From: Streptosporangium pseudovulgare
Lineage (GTDB): Bacteria; Actinomycetota; Actinomycetes; Streptosporangiales; Streptosporangiaceae
Length of the DNA stretch: 38,695 nucleotides
NCBI RefSeq assembly: GCF_014648055.1
Contig: NZ_BMQJ01000035.1
Location: 1-38,695, forward strand
Direction: 5' to 3'
The position numbers were made by a program, and so were the translations under genes. Shown piece after piece: positions 26,533 through 34,311 of the stretch (position 1 is its first letter; every line of letters starts with the position of its first letter). The notes beneath the pieces were generated by a model, which saw only the letters and a list, made by a program, of their open reading frames with translations, was not told the DNA's origin and did not search any database.

Positions 26533-28907
26533 CCACCGAGACGTTCGGCGCGGGCCTCAAGGACCGCGACGTCCCCGCGATGCTCCGGGGCGACACGACG
26601 TTCACCTCCGACCTCCGCCTCCCCGGCATGCTGCACATGGAGTTCGTGCGCAGCGAGCACGGCCACGCGCGGATCGACGGGATCGACACCGCCGAGGCCC
26701 GGGAGATGCCCGGCGTGGTCACCGTCGTGACAGGCGAGGACCTCGCCGGCAAGCTCATGCCGATGCCGTGCATCTGGATCCCCGGCGGGGTGGAGAGCCA
26801 CTTCCCGCCCCACCCGTACGGCGTGCCCGGCGCCGGCCCCGTCCTCGCCGAGGGCGTGGTGCGGTTCATCGGGGAGCCCGTCGCCGCCGTGGTCGCCGAG
26901 ACCGCCGAGCAGGCCAGGGCCGCGGCGCGGAAGGTCGCCGTCGCCTACACGCCCCTGGCGGCGGTCACCACGCCGCGGCAGGCGCTCGCCGAGGGCGCCC
27001 CGCAGCTCCACGACGCCGTGCCCGGCAACCTCAACGCCCTGTGGACCTGCGGCGACGCCGAGCGCACCGACGCGGCCATCGCCGAGGCCGAGGTCGTCGT
27101 CGAGCTCGACCTGTACAACCAGCGGACGATCAACAACCCGATGGAGCCCCGGGCCGCCGTCGGCGACTACGACCCGGTCAAGGACGAGTACACCCTCTAC
27201 GCCACCACCCAGTCGCCGCACAACCACCGCTTCCTGCTGTCCGCGCTGGTCCTCGGCATCCCGTTCAACAAGCTCCGCGTCATCGCCCCGCCCATCGGCG
27301 GCAGCTTCGGCACCAAGGGCTACCTCTACCCCGACATGCCCCTGGTGCTCTTCCTCGCCCGCACGCTGGGCCGGCCGGTGCGGTGGGCCGACACCCGCGA
27401 GGGCCTGATGCGCTCCACCGTGCAGGGCCGCGACCACCTCCAGCACGTCACCCTCGCCGGGACCCGCGACGGCCGGATCACGGCGCTGCGCTGCACCAGC
27501 TACGCCAACCTCGGGGCCTACCCCTCCACCATCGGCCCCGGCGTCGCCACCGCGCTGATGGGCCGGAGCGTCACCGGCCCCTACGCCATCCCGAACGCCT
27601 TCTGCGAGGTCCACGCGGTCTTCACCAACACGGTCCCGCTGGGCGCGCAGCGCGGTTCGGGCCGCGCCGAGGCGACCACGATCACCGAACGGGTCCTCGA
27701 CCTGTACGCCAAGGAGATCGGCGCCGACCCCGCCGAGGTCCGGCTGCGCAACATGGTCCCGCCGGACCGGTTCCCCTACGAGAACGGCCTGGGCTGGACC
27801 TACGACTCCGGCGACTACGCCGCCGCGCTGCGCCGCGCCCTGGAGCTCGCCGACTACTCCAAGCTGGAGGTCCTCCGGCGCGAGGCGCGCGAGCGCGGCA
27901 AGCTGCTCGGGGTCGGCATCGGGTCGTTCGTGGCGATCTGCGGGGTGGGCCCCTCCACCCGGATGCAGGCCGAGGGCATGCTCGGTGGCACCTGGGAGAG
28001 CGCCAACATCCGCGTCCACCCCAACGGCGAGGTCGCGGCCACCATCGGGTCCACCTCCACCGGGCAGAGCCACACGACGACCTTCGCGCAGATCGTCGCC
28101 TCCGAGCTCGGCATCGACCCGTCCGCCGTCACGATCTTCCAGGCCGACACCCAGAAGGCCCCCTACGGCCAGGGCACCTACGGCAGCCGCTCCTACAGCG
28201 TCGGCGGACCCGCCCTCGCCCTGGCGGCCCGGCAGGTCATCGCCAAGATGAGGACGGCCGCCGCCCACTTCCTCGGCGTGCCCGAGGACCAGGTCGAGTA
28301 CGCCGATGGAACGTTCTCCGTGCCGGGGAGGGAAGGGGCGTCGAAGACCTTCCAGGACATGGCCATGGCGCTGTGGTACGGCTGGAGCCTGCCCCCCGGC
28401 ATGGAGCCCACCCTCGACGTCACGACCTTCTTCGACCCGCCCGACTTCAACTACCCGTACGGCTCGCACCTGGCCGTCGTCGAGATCGACGAGACCACCG
28501 GCGAGCTGGAGATCGTCCGCTACGTCGCCGTCCACGACGTCGGCCCCATCGGCAACCCGCTGGTGGTGAACGGCCAGTTCGAGGGCAGCATCGCGCACGG
28601 CCTCGGACAGGCCCTGATGGAGCGGGCCCGCTACGACGAGACGGGCGCCCTGCTCACCGCCGACCTGACCACCTACGCCATGCCCCGCGCCCACGACATC
28701 CCGCGGTTCGTGATGGACACCACGGAGACGCCGTCGCCGCACAACCCGCTCGGCGTCAAGGGCGCCGGCGAGATCGCGACGGTGCCGGTGACCGCGGCCG
28801 TGGCCAACGCCGTGTGCGACGCGCTGCGCGAGGCGGGCGTCCGGCACCTCGACATGCCGTACACCCCCGAGAAGATCTGGCGGGCCATCCGAGAGGCCAA
28901 GGGTTGA
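26529..28907 (+). CDS. Molybdenum hydroxylase large subunit (xanthine/aldehyde oxidase family)
   Basis: A 792-residue molybdopterin-binding subunit. It has RFIGEPVAAVVAET, APPIGGSFGTKGYLYPD (GGxFGxK-like cofactor loop), the active-site loop LGAQRGSGRAE, TSTGQSHTTTFAQI, GSRSYSVGG and a C-terminal NPLGVKGAGEIATVP with the catalytic Glu in GAGE. The loop AQRGSGR is close to form II CoxL-like enzymes (AYRGAGR) and lacks the Cys of true CO dehydrogenase, so CO oxidation is unlikely. Expected reaction: hydroxylation of an aldehyde or N-heterocycle with water. The substrate is unknown; neighbouring genes point to aldehydes. No maturation gene (XdhC/CoxD-like) is in the window. Confidence 0.93.
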   Translation: MTTETFGAGLKDRDVPAMLRGDTTFTSDLRLPGMLHMEFVRSEHGHARIDGIDTAEAREMPGVVTVVTGEDLAGKLMPMPCIWIPGGVESHFPPHPYGVPGAGPVLAEGVVRFIGEPVAAVVAETAEQARAAARKVAVAYTPLAAVTTPRQALAEGAPQLHDAVPGNLNALWTCGDAERTDAAIAEAEVVVELDLYNQRTINNPMEPRAAVGDYDPVKDEYTLYATTQSPHNHRFLLSALVLGIPFNKLRVIAPPIGGSFGTKGYLYPDMPLVLFLARTLGRPVRWADTREGLMRSTVQGRDHLQHVTLAGTRDGRITALRCTSYANLGAYPSTIGPGVATALMGRSVTGPYAIPNAFCEVHAVFTNTVPLGAQRGSGRAEATTITERVLDLYAKEIGADPAEVRLRNMVPPDRFPYENGLGWTYDSGDYAAALRRALELADYSKLEVLRREARERGKLLGVGIGSFVAICGVGPSTRMQAEGMLGGTWESANIRVHPNGEVAATIGSTSTGQSHTTTFAQIVASELGIDPSAVTIFQADTQKAPYGQGTYGSRSYSVGGPALALAARQVIAKMRTAAAHFLGVPEDQVEYADGTFSVPGREGASKTFQDMAMALWYGWSLPPGMEPTLDVTTFFDPPDFNYPYGSHLAVVEIDETTGELEIVRYVAVHDVGPIGNPLVVNGQFEGSIAHGLGQALMERARYDETGALLTADLTTYAMPRAHDIPRFVMDTTETPSPHNPLGVKGAGEIATVPVTAAVANAVCDALREAGVRHLDMPYTPEKIWRAIREAKG

Positions 28908-28909
28908 TC

Positions 28910-29737
28910 ATGGAGTTGCTGGACTACACGGCGCCGGCCACCCTCGACGACGCGCTGGAGGCCCTGCGCGCCACCCCCGGCGCCCGCCCCATGGGCGGCG
29001 GGCACCGGCTGATCCTCGACATGAAGCGGCGGGCCCGGCGGATCCCGCTGCTGGTCGACCTCGGGCGGCTGGACGAGCTGCGGGGTGTGCGCCGCGGCCC
29101 GGACGGCGGGCTGGAGATCGGCTCCACGACCACGATCGCCGACCTGGTCGCCGACCCGCTGGTGCGCGGCTCCCACGCCGGGGGACTGCTCGCGGACGCG
29201 GCGGCGGCCATGCCGGACGCCCAGGTCAGGAACCGGGCGACGGTGGGCGGCGCGGTGGTCGCCGGGGCCGACGTGGCCGCGGCGCTCATCGCCCTGGAGG
29301 CCGGGCTGCACCTGCGCAGCGGGGGCGCGCGGTCCCGCCGCGTCTCCGTCGAGCGGCTCCTCGCCGGCGAGGGACCCGCGGGCGACGAGGTGATCGTCGC
29401 CGTGGAGATCCCCGCGACGACGGCCCAGGGCGCCTACGAGAGGCTGGCCGAACCCGCGGCGCTCTCCTCGCTCTGCGGCGTGGCGGTCGGCGTGACCTTC
29501 CGCCCCGGCGGCGCGGTCGGCGCCTGCCGGGTGGCCGTCTGCGGCGGACCCGGCCCGGCCCGCCGGGTCCCCGCGCTGGAGGACGCCGCGGCGGCCGCCC
29601 CGGGGAACGGCGCCGAGCCCCGGCTCGACGGCGTCTTCGAGTCCGACGACGTCGCCTCGGGCGAGTACCGGGCCCACCTGGCCCGGGTGCTCACCCGGCG
29701 GGCCGTCGCCCGCGCCCGCGACCGGGACCCGGCCTGA
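28910..29737 (+). CDS. Molybdenum hydroxylase FAD subunit (CoxM-type)
   Basis: A 275-residue FAD-binding subunit. MELLDYTAPATLDDALEAL starts the family pattern, followed by the FAD motifs PMGGGHRLILDMK (usually AGGQS/T-L) and ATVGGAVVAGADVAAAL, then AIVAVEIP-like VIVAVEIPATT and a C-terminal substrate domain. It transfers electrons from the iron-sulfur subunit to an acceptor. ATG 28910 follows the large subunit's stop closely, with AAGGG about six bases upstream. It is the last gene of this operon; a strong hairpin follows 21 bases later. Confidence 0.92.
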   Translation: MELLDYTAPATLDDALEALRATPGARPMGGGHRLILDMKRRARRIPLLVDLGRLDELRGVRRGPDGGLEIGSTTTIADLVADPLVRGSHAGGLLADAAAAMPDAQVRNRATVGGAVVAGADVAAALIALEAGLHLRSGGARSRRVSVERLLAGEGPAGDEVIVAVEIPATTAQGAYERLAEPAALSSLCGVAVGVTFRPGGAVGACRVAVCGGPGPARRVPALEDAAAAAPGNGAEPRLDGVFESDDVASGEYRAHLARVLTRRAVARARDRDPA

Positions 29738-30083
29738 CCGGCCATCCCGGCGTCTTCCCCCGCGTCCCCGGTACGGCCCGGCCGGGGACGCGGGACGGAA
29801 CCGGGCCGCGCGGGCCGGTTCCCCGGGCCGTGGGTCGCCCGGTCCGGGACGGTTATCTGAGCCGCGGTGTTCTCCCGGGTCACAGCCGGTTCCCCGGGTG
29901 CGGAGACGATCTGTTCGTTAGGGTGACGGGGTCGGTCACGCGCCCGTTGACGACGAGGTGCCGGGCGCGCCGGCCGCTGTGCTCCACGCTCGCGCCCCGC
30001 CGGGGCGCCGGGCCGTACGACCCGGACACGCGGATCTCCCGCCGGGTCGCCGAGGCCGCTCCGCATCCCACCGGAGGTTGAAC
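29738..30083. other. Intergenic region downstream of the molybdenum hydroxylase operon
   Basis: A 346-base stretch with no supported gene. It holds the hairpin terminator at 29759-29794, a short inverted repeat GTGAC/GTCAC (29923-29939) of unknown meaning in a slightly A/T-richer spot, and the GGAGG ribosome-binding site (30073-30077) of the next gene. An open frame on the plus strand (29830-30081) reads as an Arg/Pro-rich shadow and was not called. Confidence 0.6.
29759..29794 (+). terminator. Hairpin terminator after the molybdenum hydroxylase operon
   Basis: Arms of 13 bases (29759-29771, CCCGCGTCCCCGG; 29782-29794) pair perfectly with a ten-base loop, 21 bases past the stop codon of the FAD subunit gene. 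There is no T-run, as is usual in high-G+C actinobacteria. Confidence 0.7.
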
Positions 30084-30377
30084 ATGATCGTCGAGTACAT
30101 CCGCTACCGCGTCCCCGACCCCGGGGAGTTCGAGGCGGCCTACCAGCGGGCGGTCGTGCCGCTGGGCAAGTCGCCCTGGTGCCTGGACTACGAGCTGTCG
30201 AAGTGCACCGAGGCGGCGGACACCTACATCCTGCGCATCGTCTGGACCTCGGAGGAGGACCACATGCAGGGCTTCCGCCGGAGTGAGTTCTTCGGGGAGT
30301 TCTTCACCGAGATCCGGCCCTACGTGTCGGACATCGAGGAGATGCGCCACTACCGGCCGGTGATCACGAAGGCGTGA
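30084..30377 (+). CDS. ABM-like dimeric alpha-beta barrel protein
   Basis: A 97-residue single-domain protein of the antibiotic-biosynthesis-monooxygenase (ABM) type: IVEYIRYRVPDPGEFEAAYQRAV, CLDYELSKCTEAADTYILRIVWTSEEDHMQGFRRSEFFGEFFTEIRPYV. The order strand-helix-strand-strand-helix and the W-x-S/T-x-E-D-H motif fit the family, which includes quinol monooxygenases and many proteins of unknown role. ATG 30084 is preceded by GGAGG with six bases between. It stands alone between the hydroxylase terminator and the phytase promoter. Confidence 0.82.
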   Translation: MIVEYIRYRVPDPGEFEAAYQRAVVPLGKSPWCLDYELSKCTEAADTYILRIVWTSEEDHMQGFRRSEFFGEFFTEIRPYVSDIEEMRHYRPVITKA

Positions 30378-30490
30378 CCCGCGGGACCGCCGGCCACGCC
30401 CGCCCGGCTTCCGCGGGCGGGCCGGCGACGTCCCGGCAGCCGTCTTGCCCACCCCACCGCCCTGCTCGCCAGGGATCATCTTGCGTCCTT

Positions 30491-30502
30491 ATGTCATGAC
30501 AT
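30491..30502. promoter_or_regulatory. Operator-like palindrome upstream of phytase gene (site 1)
   Basis: ATGTCATGACAT is a perfect 12-bp palindrome with the core TGTC-NN-GACA. The same core recurs at three other promoters of the phytase/inositol region (33344, 33419, 34312), so it is a probable binding site for the GntR-family regulator encoded at 33455. It ends 12 bases before the proposed -35 box of the phytase gene. Confidence 0.7.
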
Positions 30503-30514
30503 ATGTACGTCCTA

Positions 30515-30543
30515 TTGATTTGAAGTAAATCTGTCGTTACGTT
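30515..30543 (+). promoter_or_regulatory. Candidate phytase promoter
   Basis: TTGATT (30515-30520) and TACGTT (30538-30543) are separated by 17 bases and lie in an A/T-rich pocket upstream of the phytase start, a fair match to the housekeeping sigma consensus. The transcript would have a leader of about 30 bases carrying GGAGG at 30571-30575. Confidence 0.45.
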
Positions 30544-30579
30544 CGTGGGCAAGAACATCCCCCCAAATGAGGAGGCGCG

Positions 30580-31854
30580 ATGCGTCCCCTGTCCAGGCTT
30601 CTTCTGGCGGCCCTCACCTGTTCGCTGGCGGGAGGGCTGGCGATGCCCGCGTCCGGCCGGGCCGTCCCGTCGGTGGCGGCCAAGGTGGAGACCCCCGCCC
30701 TGTACGACGACGAGGCGGGCGGCGAGGCCAACGGCGACGACCCCGCGATCTGGGTCAACCCCTCCGACGACGACGAGAGCGTGGTGATCGCCACCGCCAA
30801 GAAGGCCGGACTCTTCGTCTACGACCTCGACGGGCGGCAGGTGCAGCACCTTCCCGCGCCCGCGGCCCCGGGGCCCGACGACGAGGTCGGGCGGTTCAAC
30901 AACGTCGACGTCGTCTACGACTTCGGCAGGCGGGACCTGGCCGTCGTCTCCGACCGCGGCCAGGACAAGCTTCGGATCTACGCCATCTCGAACGGCCGGC
31001 TCACCGACGTGACCGACCCGGCCGCGCCGTTCGTGTTCAACACCACCCAGCAGCAGGTCAACGACGCCGAGACCGCCTACGGCCTGGCCACCTGGAAGGA
31101 CTCGACCGGCACCTACGCGCTGGTCAGCCGCCGCCACAAGACCTCGGTCGGCCTGGTCAAGCTCCTCTCCAAGCCGGACGGCAAGATCGGATACCAGCTC
31201 GTCAGGACGCTGGACCTCCCCACGTCGTTCACCCTGCCGAACGGCCGGACGTGGACGCCCTGCCTGGAGCCCGGCGTGCAGCCGCAGGTCGAGGGCATGG
31301 TCGTGGACCAGGAGAAGGACGTCCTCTACGCGGCCCAGGAGGACGTCGGCATCTGGCGGATGCGGGCGGACCTCACCGGAACCCCCACGCTGGTGGACAA
31401 GGTCCGGGAGTACGGCGTGCCGGGCACCTACGACCCGGTGACGGATGAGTGCACCCCCGGCGCGGACCCGGGCTACGGCGGCCGGCACCTGACCGCGGAC
31501 GCCGAGGGCCTCACGATCTACTACCGGAAGGACGGCAAGGGCTACCTGCTGGCCTCCAGCCAGGGCGACAGCACCTTCGCCGCCTACCGCAGGGAGGGGA
31601 CGAACACCTACCTGGGGCAGTTCCGGGTCGGTGACCACGACGGCATCGACGGCGTCGAGCACAGCGACGGCTCCACCGTGCTGAACGTCCCGCTGGGGGA
31701 CTTCGACGAGGGGCTGTTCGTCGCGCACGACGGCGAGAACACGCCGGCCGAGCCGGACCGGGAGATCACGAACTTCAAGTTCACCCCCTGGGAGGACATC
31801 GCCGAACCGCTCGACCTGGACGTGGACACCGACGGCTGGGACCCGCGTGACTGA
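30580..31854 (+). CDS. Secreted beta-propeller phytase (3-phytase)
   Basis: A 424-residue protein starting with a signal peptide (two Arg, the hydrophobic stretch LLLAALTCSLAGGLAM, likely cleavage near ASG-RA around residue 27). The mature part is a six-bladed beta-propeller phytase: DDPAIWVNP near residue 53, TAKKAGLFVYDLDG, GRFNNVDVVYDF, DRGQDKLRIYAI, PQVEGMVVDQEKDVLYAAQEDVGIWRM, LTADAEGLTIYY and GYLLASSQGDSTFAAYRR, with many acidic residues for the essential calcium ions. These enzymes remove phosphates from calcium phytate outside the cell. ATG 30580 has GGAGG five bases upstream. A strong terminator follows. The shared operator and nearby iol genes suggest induction together with inositol catabolism. 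Confidence 0.93.
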   Translation: MRPLSRLLLAALTCSLAGGLAMPASGRAVPSVAAKVETPALYDDEAGGEANGDDPAIWVNPSDDDESVVIATAKKAGLFVYDLDGRQVQHLPAPAAPGPDDEVGRFNNVDVVYDFGRRDLAVVSDRGQDKLRIYAISNGRLTDVTDPAAPFVFNTTQQQVNDAETAYGLATWKDSTGTYALVSRRHKTSVGLVKLLSKPDGKIGYQLVRTLDLPTSFTLPNGRTWTPCLEPGVQPQVEGMVVDQEKDVLYAAQEDVGIWRMRADLTGTPTLVDKVREYGVPGTYDPVTDECTPGADPGYGGRHLTADAEGLTIYYRKDGKGYLLASSQGDSTFAAYRREGTNTYLGQFRVGDHDGIDGVEHSDGSTVLNVPLGDFDEGLFVAHDGENTPAEPDREITNFKFTPWEDIAEPLDLDVDTDGWDPRD

Positions 31855-31878
31855 GTGACCTGAGTGACCTGAGTGACG
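31852..31878 (+). repeat. Triple 9-bp repeat at phytase stop codon
   Basis: TGAGTGACC is present three times head to tail (the last ending in G), beginning exactly at the phytase stop codon. It gives several stop codons in two frames and leads straight into the terminator stem. Confidence 0.8.
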
Positions 31879-31912
31879 ACGGCCCCCGGTGCCCCGGCAC
31901 CGGGGGCCGTCG
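31877..31912 (+). terminator. Strong hairpin terminator after phytase gene
   Basis: A perfect 16-bp stem (31877-31892 with 31897-31912) with the four-base loop CCCG lies 22 bases downstream of the phytase stop. It can serve both strands and probably insulates the phytase gene from the convergent binding-protein gene. Confidence 0.85.
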
Positions 31913-32015
31913 CGTGCCCGCCCCGGCTCGGGACCGGACGCCGGACGCCGGAAGACCGGAACCGGGCTCCGGGAGGTCGGGGCCGGGCTCCGGAGGTCGG
32001 GGCCGGACGCCAGGA

Positions 32016-32043
32016 GGGGAGCACCCCCACCGGGGTGCTCCCC
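32016..32043 (-). terminator. Hairpin terminator after substrate-binding protein gene
   Basis: GGGGAGCACCCC (32016-32027) and its exact complement (32032-32043) form a 12-bp stem with a four-base loop, 30 bases past the stop codon of the minus-strand binding-protein gene. Between this and the phytase terminator lies a short direct-repeat stretch rich in CCGGGCTCCGG-like units. Confidence 0.8.
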
Positions 32044-32073
32044 TTGCGCGTGCGTCGCCCGCCCGCCGCCGGA

Positions 32074-33246
32074 TCAGCCGTGGTTGACCCGCCAGAAGTC
32101 GGAGACGGTCTGACGGCCGCGCAGGTCGCCGAGGAGCGATGCGGGATCGGTGTGGAAGAGCTGTCCCTGCCAGTCGGGCAGACCGGGCGGGACGACCAGC
32201 GGCTTGACCGTGCTGTTGCCGGAGACGCCGCCCTCGCCGATCTCGTGCTTGACGCCCTCCTCGGTCATGATGAAGTGGACGTACAGCTTGGCCGCGTTGG
32301 GGTGCTTGCTCTTGGAGGCGATTCCGACGAACTTGGGGTAGCTGAAGCCCACGAACGGCGCCATGCCCTCGCACGTCTTCTGGGCGTACCCCTTGTCCTC
32401 GTTGTTGCGGAACTTGGAGATCGACATGAAGCCGATCTTCTTGTCGGTGGCGTTGGGCGCGCCCACCGCTCCGGAGATGTCCTCGTCGGAGCCGGTCAGC
32501 ACCGGCCGGTTGCCCGCCACCCGCTTGATCCACTCGTAGGCGGCGCTCTTCTCCTTGATCTCCAGGGGCTTGCCGTACTTCGCCTGGTACGCCTCCTGCA
32601 GCGCCTGGTTGCCGTGCGCGTCGAGCTGGGTGAAGAACGACAGGACGGTGGGCTTGCCCAGGGGATCCTGCATCACCAGCTTGCCGGCCCACTCCGGCTC
32701 GGTCAGGTCCCACACGTTCTTCACCGGGCACCCGTCGGGCGAGAGCTTGGGGTTGTAGGCGAAGACCGTCGCCTTGGAAAGGGCGAGCAGCGGATTCCGG
32801 CTCTCGGCCGGGATCTGTTCCTTCAGGTCGGCGGGCACCCAGGTCTGCGCCACGCCCTGCGGGATCAGCTGGCCCACCAGGACCCCGCCGTCCTCGTACA
32901 TCGCCGCGTCGATCGTGACGTTGTCCGCGGCGTGCTCCCTGATCATCTTCTCGGCGGTCTGCGGGGTGTCGGACTTGACCCCCTCCATGGCGATGCCGTA
33001 TTTCGCGGTGAACGCCTTGGCCACCTCCTCGATGTCACCGCTGGAGTCGTAGACCAGCAGGCTGCCTTCCTTCTTGGCGGCGGCGACCAGGGCGTCCAGA
33101 TCGAGGGTCGCGTCCATCGAGGCCGCGGGGAGCGGCTGGGCGGCCGTCGCCGCCGCCGACGGGGTGTCGGTGGCGGTGGAGGGGGCGCAGGCCGCGACGG
33201 CCAGCGCCAGCAGTGCCATGGGCACGATCTTCCGGGTACGCCTCAA
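32074..33246 (-). CDS. ABC transporter substrate-binding lipoprotein (Fbp/AfuA-like)
   Basis: A 390-residue lipoprotein with a signal peptide and lipobox V-A-A-C (Cys20). The mature part is a type II periplasmic-binding fold of the iron(III)/phosphonate/sugar-phosphate group: LVAAAKKEGSLLVYDSSGDIEEVAKAFTAKYG, VTIDAAMYEDGGVLVGQLIPQG, VFAYNPK, VWDLTEPEWAGKLVMQDP, GVSGNSTVKP. TTG 33246 is the likely start: AGAGGAG lies about nine bases upstream and only this start gives a positively charged signal-peptide N-region. No permease or ATPase gene is adjacent, so it is an orphan in this window. The promoter overlaps an operator-like palindrome shared with the inositol genes, suggesting an inositol- or inositol-phosphate-related ligand (inference). 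Confidence 0.88.
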   Translation of the reverse strand: MRRTRKIVPMALLALAVAACAPSTATDTPSAAATAAQPLPAASMDATLDLDALVAAAKKEGSLLVYDSSGDIEEVAKAFTAKYGIAMEGVKSDTPQTAEKMIREHAADNVTIDAAMYEDGGVLVGQLIPQGVAQTWVPADLKEQIPAESRNPLLALSKATVFAYNPKLSPDGCPVKNVWDLTEPEWAGKLVMQDPLGKPTVLSFFTQLDAHGNQALQEAYQAKYGKPLEIKEKSAAYEWIKRVAGNRPVLTGSDEDISGAVGAPNATDKKIGFMSISKFRNNEDKGYAQKTCEGMAPFVGFSYPKFVGIASKSKHPNAAKLYVHFIMTEEGVKHEIGEGGVSGNSTVKPLVVPPGLPDWQGQLFHTDPASLLGDLRGRQTVSDFWRVNHG

Positions 33247-33343
33247 GTGGCGTCACTCCTCTTGCCTCTCGGGGTGGTGGGCGCCGCCCAGAGCCCCCGA
33301 TCCGGCGCCGCGGTTGCTCAACGATGAACGTCATGTGAATAAT

Positions 33344-33355
33344 TTGTCAAGACAT
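33344..33355. promoter_or_regulatory. Operator-like palindrome upstream of binding-protein gene (site 2)
   Basis: TTGTCAAGACAT shares the TGTC-NN-GACA core. Read on the minus strand it contains TTGACA, an ideal -35 box for the binding-protein gene, so a bound repressor would block it. The gene's start is about 100 bases downstream; no clear -10 box was found at the right distance. Confidence 0.65.
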
Positions 33356-33418
33356 ACTTACTTACCTGCGGCATCCGGAACACTTCCGTAACCGGGCGAG
33401 GTTGGGCGGTTTGACCGT

Positions 33419-33430
33419 TGGTCAGGACAT
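33419..33430. promoter_or_regulatory. Operator-like site within the gntR promoter (site 3)
   Basis: TGGTCAGGACAT differs from the palindrome at 34312 by one inner base. It lies just after TTGACC (33411-33416, candidate -35) and before GATGTC (33434-33439, weak -10 candidate), i.e. inside the presumed promoter of the regulator gene. GACAT and ATGTC also pair across 33426-33439. Autoregulation is the likely meaning. Confidence 0.55.
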
Positions 33431-33454
33431 TCTGATGTCAGTTACCGTTTTCCT

Positions 33455-34198
33455 GTGACTGTGACGAGATTGGACATCGACCTCGATCGATCGAGCCCCG
33501 TTCCGCTCTACTTCCAGCTGGCCGAACGGATCGCGGAGGCCATCCAGAACGGTGAGCTGCCGTCGGGCACCCGGCTCGACAACGAGGTGCAGCTCGCCGA
33601 CCAGCTGGGACTGTCGCGCCCCACCGTCCGCCAGGCCATCCAGTACCTCGTGGACAAGGGGCTGCTGGTCCGCAAGCGCGGCGTCGGCACCCAGGTCGTG
33701 CACGGCCAGGTGAAGCGGGCGGTCGAGCTCACCAGCCTCTACGACGACCTCCGCCGGGCCGGTCAGCAGCCGGAGACCCGGGTGCTGTCGATCGACACGG
33801 TCCCGGCGGAGGAGGACGTCGCCGGCGTCCTCGGCGTCGCGCCGGGCACCCCGGTGCTCCGGCTGGAGCGGATCCGGTACGCCTCGGGGGAGCCGCTCGC
33901 CCTGCTGCAGAACTGGCTGCCGGCCGGTGTGGCGTCCCTGACCGCCGAGGCGCTCCAGGCGCGGGGGCTCTACGAACTGCTGCGCTCGGCCGGCGTCCGG
34001 ATGAGGGTCGCCAACCAGCGGATCGGCGCCCGTACCGCCACCCCGGCCGAGGCACGTCTGCTGGAGGAGCGCCGCGGCTGCCCGCTGCTGACGATGGTCC
34101 GCACGACCTACGACGACCAGGGCCGGGCCGTGGAGCACGGCTCGCACGTTTACCGGGCCTCCCACTACGCACTGGAGGTCACGCTCGTGGAACGCTGA
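33455..34198 (+). CDS. GntR-family (HutC/UTRA) transcriptional regulator of inositol genes
   Basis: A 247-residue regulator. Residues ~10-78 form the GntR winged helix (VPLYFQLAERIAEAIQNGELPSGTRL, LADQLGLSRPTVRQAIQYLVDKGLLVRKRGVGTQVV). Residues ~90-245 form a UTRA effector domain (LTSLYDDLRRAG, VLRLERIRYASGEPLALLQNWLP, GLYELLRSAG, HVYRASHYALEVTL). Such proteins are repressors released by sugar-type ligands. It sits between the phytase/binding-protein genes and the iol operon and is surrounded by TGTC-NN-GACA sites, which are its likely operators. The start is GTG 33455 (or GTG 33461); no ribosome-binding site is visible and the presumed transcription start is very close, so the mRNA may be leaderless. 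Confidence 0.88.
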   Translation: MTVTRLDIDLDRSSPVPLYFQLAERIAEAIQNGELPSGTRLDNEVQLADQLGLSRPTVRQAIQYLVDKGLLVRKRGVGTQVVHGQVKRAVELTSLYDDLRRAGQQPETRVLSIDTVPAEEDVAGVLGVAPGTPVLRLERIRYASGEPLALLQNWLPAGVASLTAEALQARGLYELLRSAGVRMRVANQRIGARTATPAEARLLEERRGCPLLTMVRTTYDDQGRAVEHGSHVYRASHYALEVTLVER

Positions 34199-34292
34199 GG
34201 GCGCGGGAGCGCGGGAGTGCGGGGGCACGGAGGCGCGGAGCGCCGGGGGCGGCCGGGCGGGGCGCCGGCCGCACGGCGCCCGGTGGCTTCGC

Positions 34293-34310
34293 CGGATGTC
34301 AGTTCATCCG
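34293..34310 (+). terminator. Small hairpin between gntR and iolG
   Basis: CGGATG (34293-34298) and CATCCG (34305-34310) pair perfectly around a six-base loop. It lies about 95 bases past the gntR stop and immediately before operator site 4. It may be a weak terminator for gntR or part of the iol operator region, since ATGTCAG within it repeats at 34312. Confidence 0.35.
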
Positions 34311-34311
34311 A

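Noticed and set aside
25992..28847. 951-codon open frame antisense to the molybdenum hydroxylase genes
   Set aside because: The plus-strand proteins here have complete cofactor motifs; the antisense product is low-complexity (Gly, Val, Asp, Arg) with no domain.
26529..28907. Aerobic CO dehydrogenase (CoxL form I)
   Set aside because: The active-site loop is AQRGSGR, without the Cys of the form I motif.
29830..30081. Small protein in the gap before the ABM-like gene
   Set aside because: Arg/Pro-rich translation with no ribosome-binding site and no recognisable pattern.
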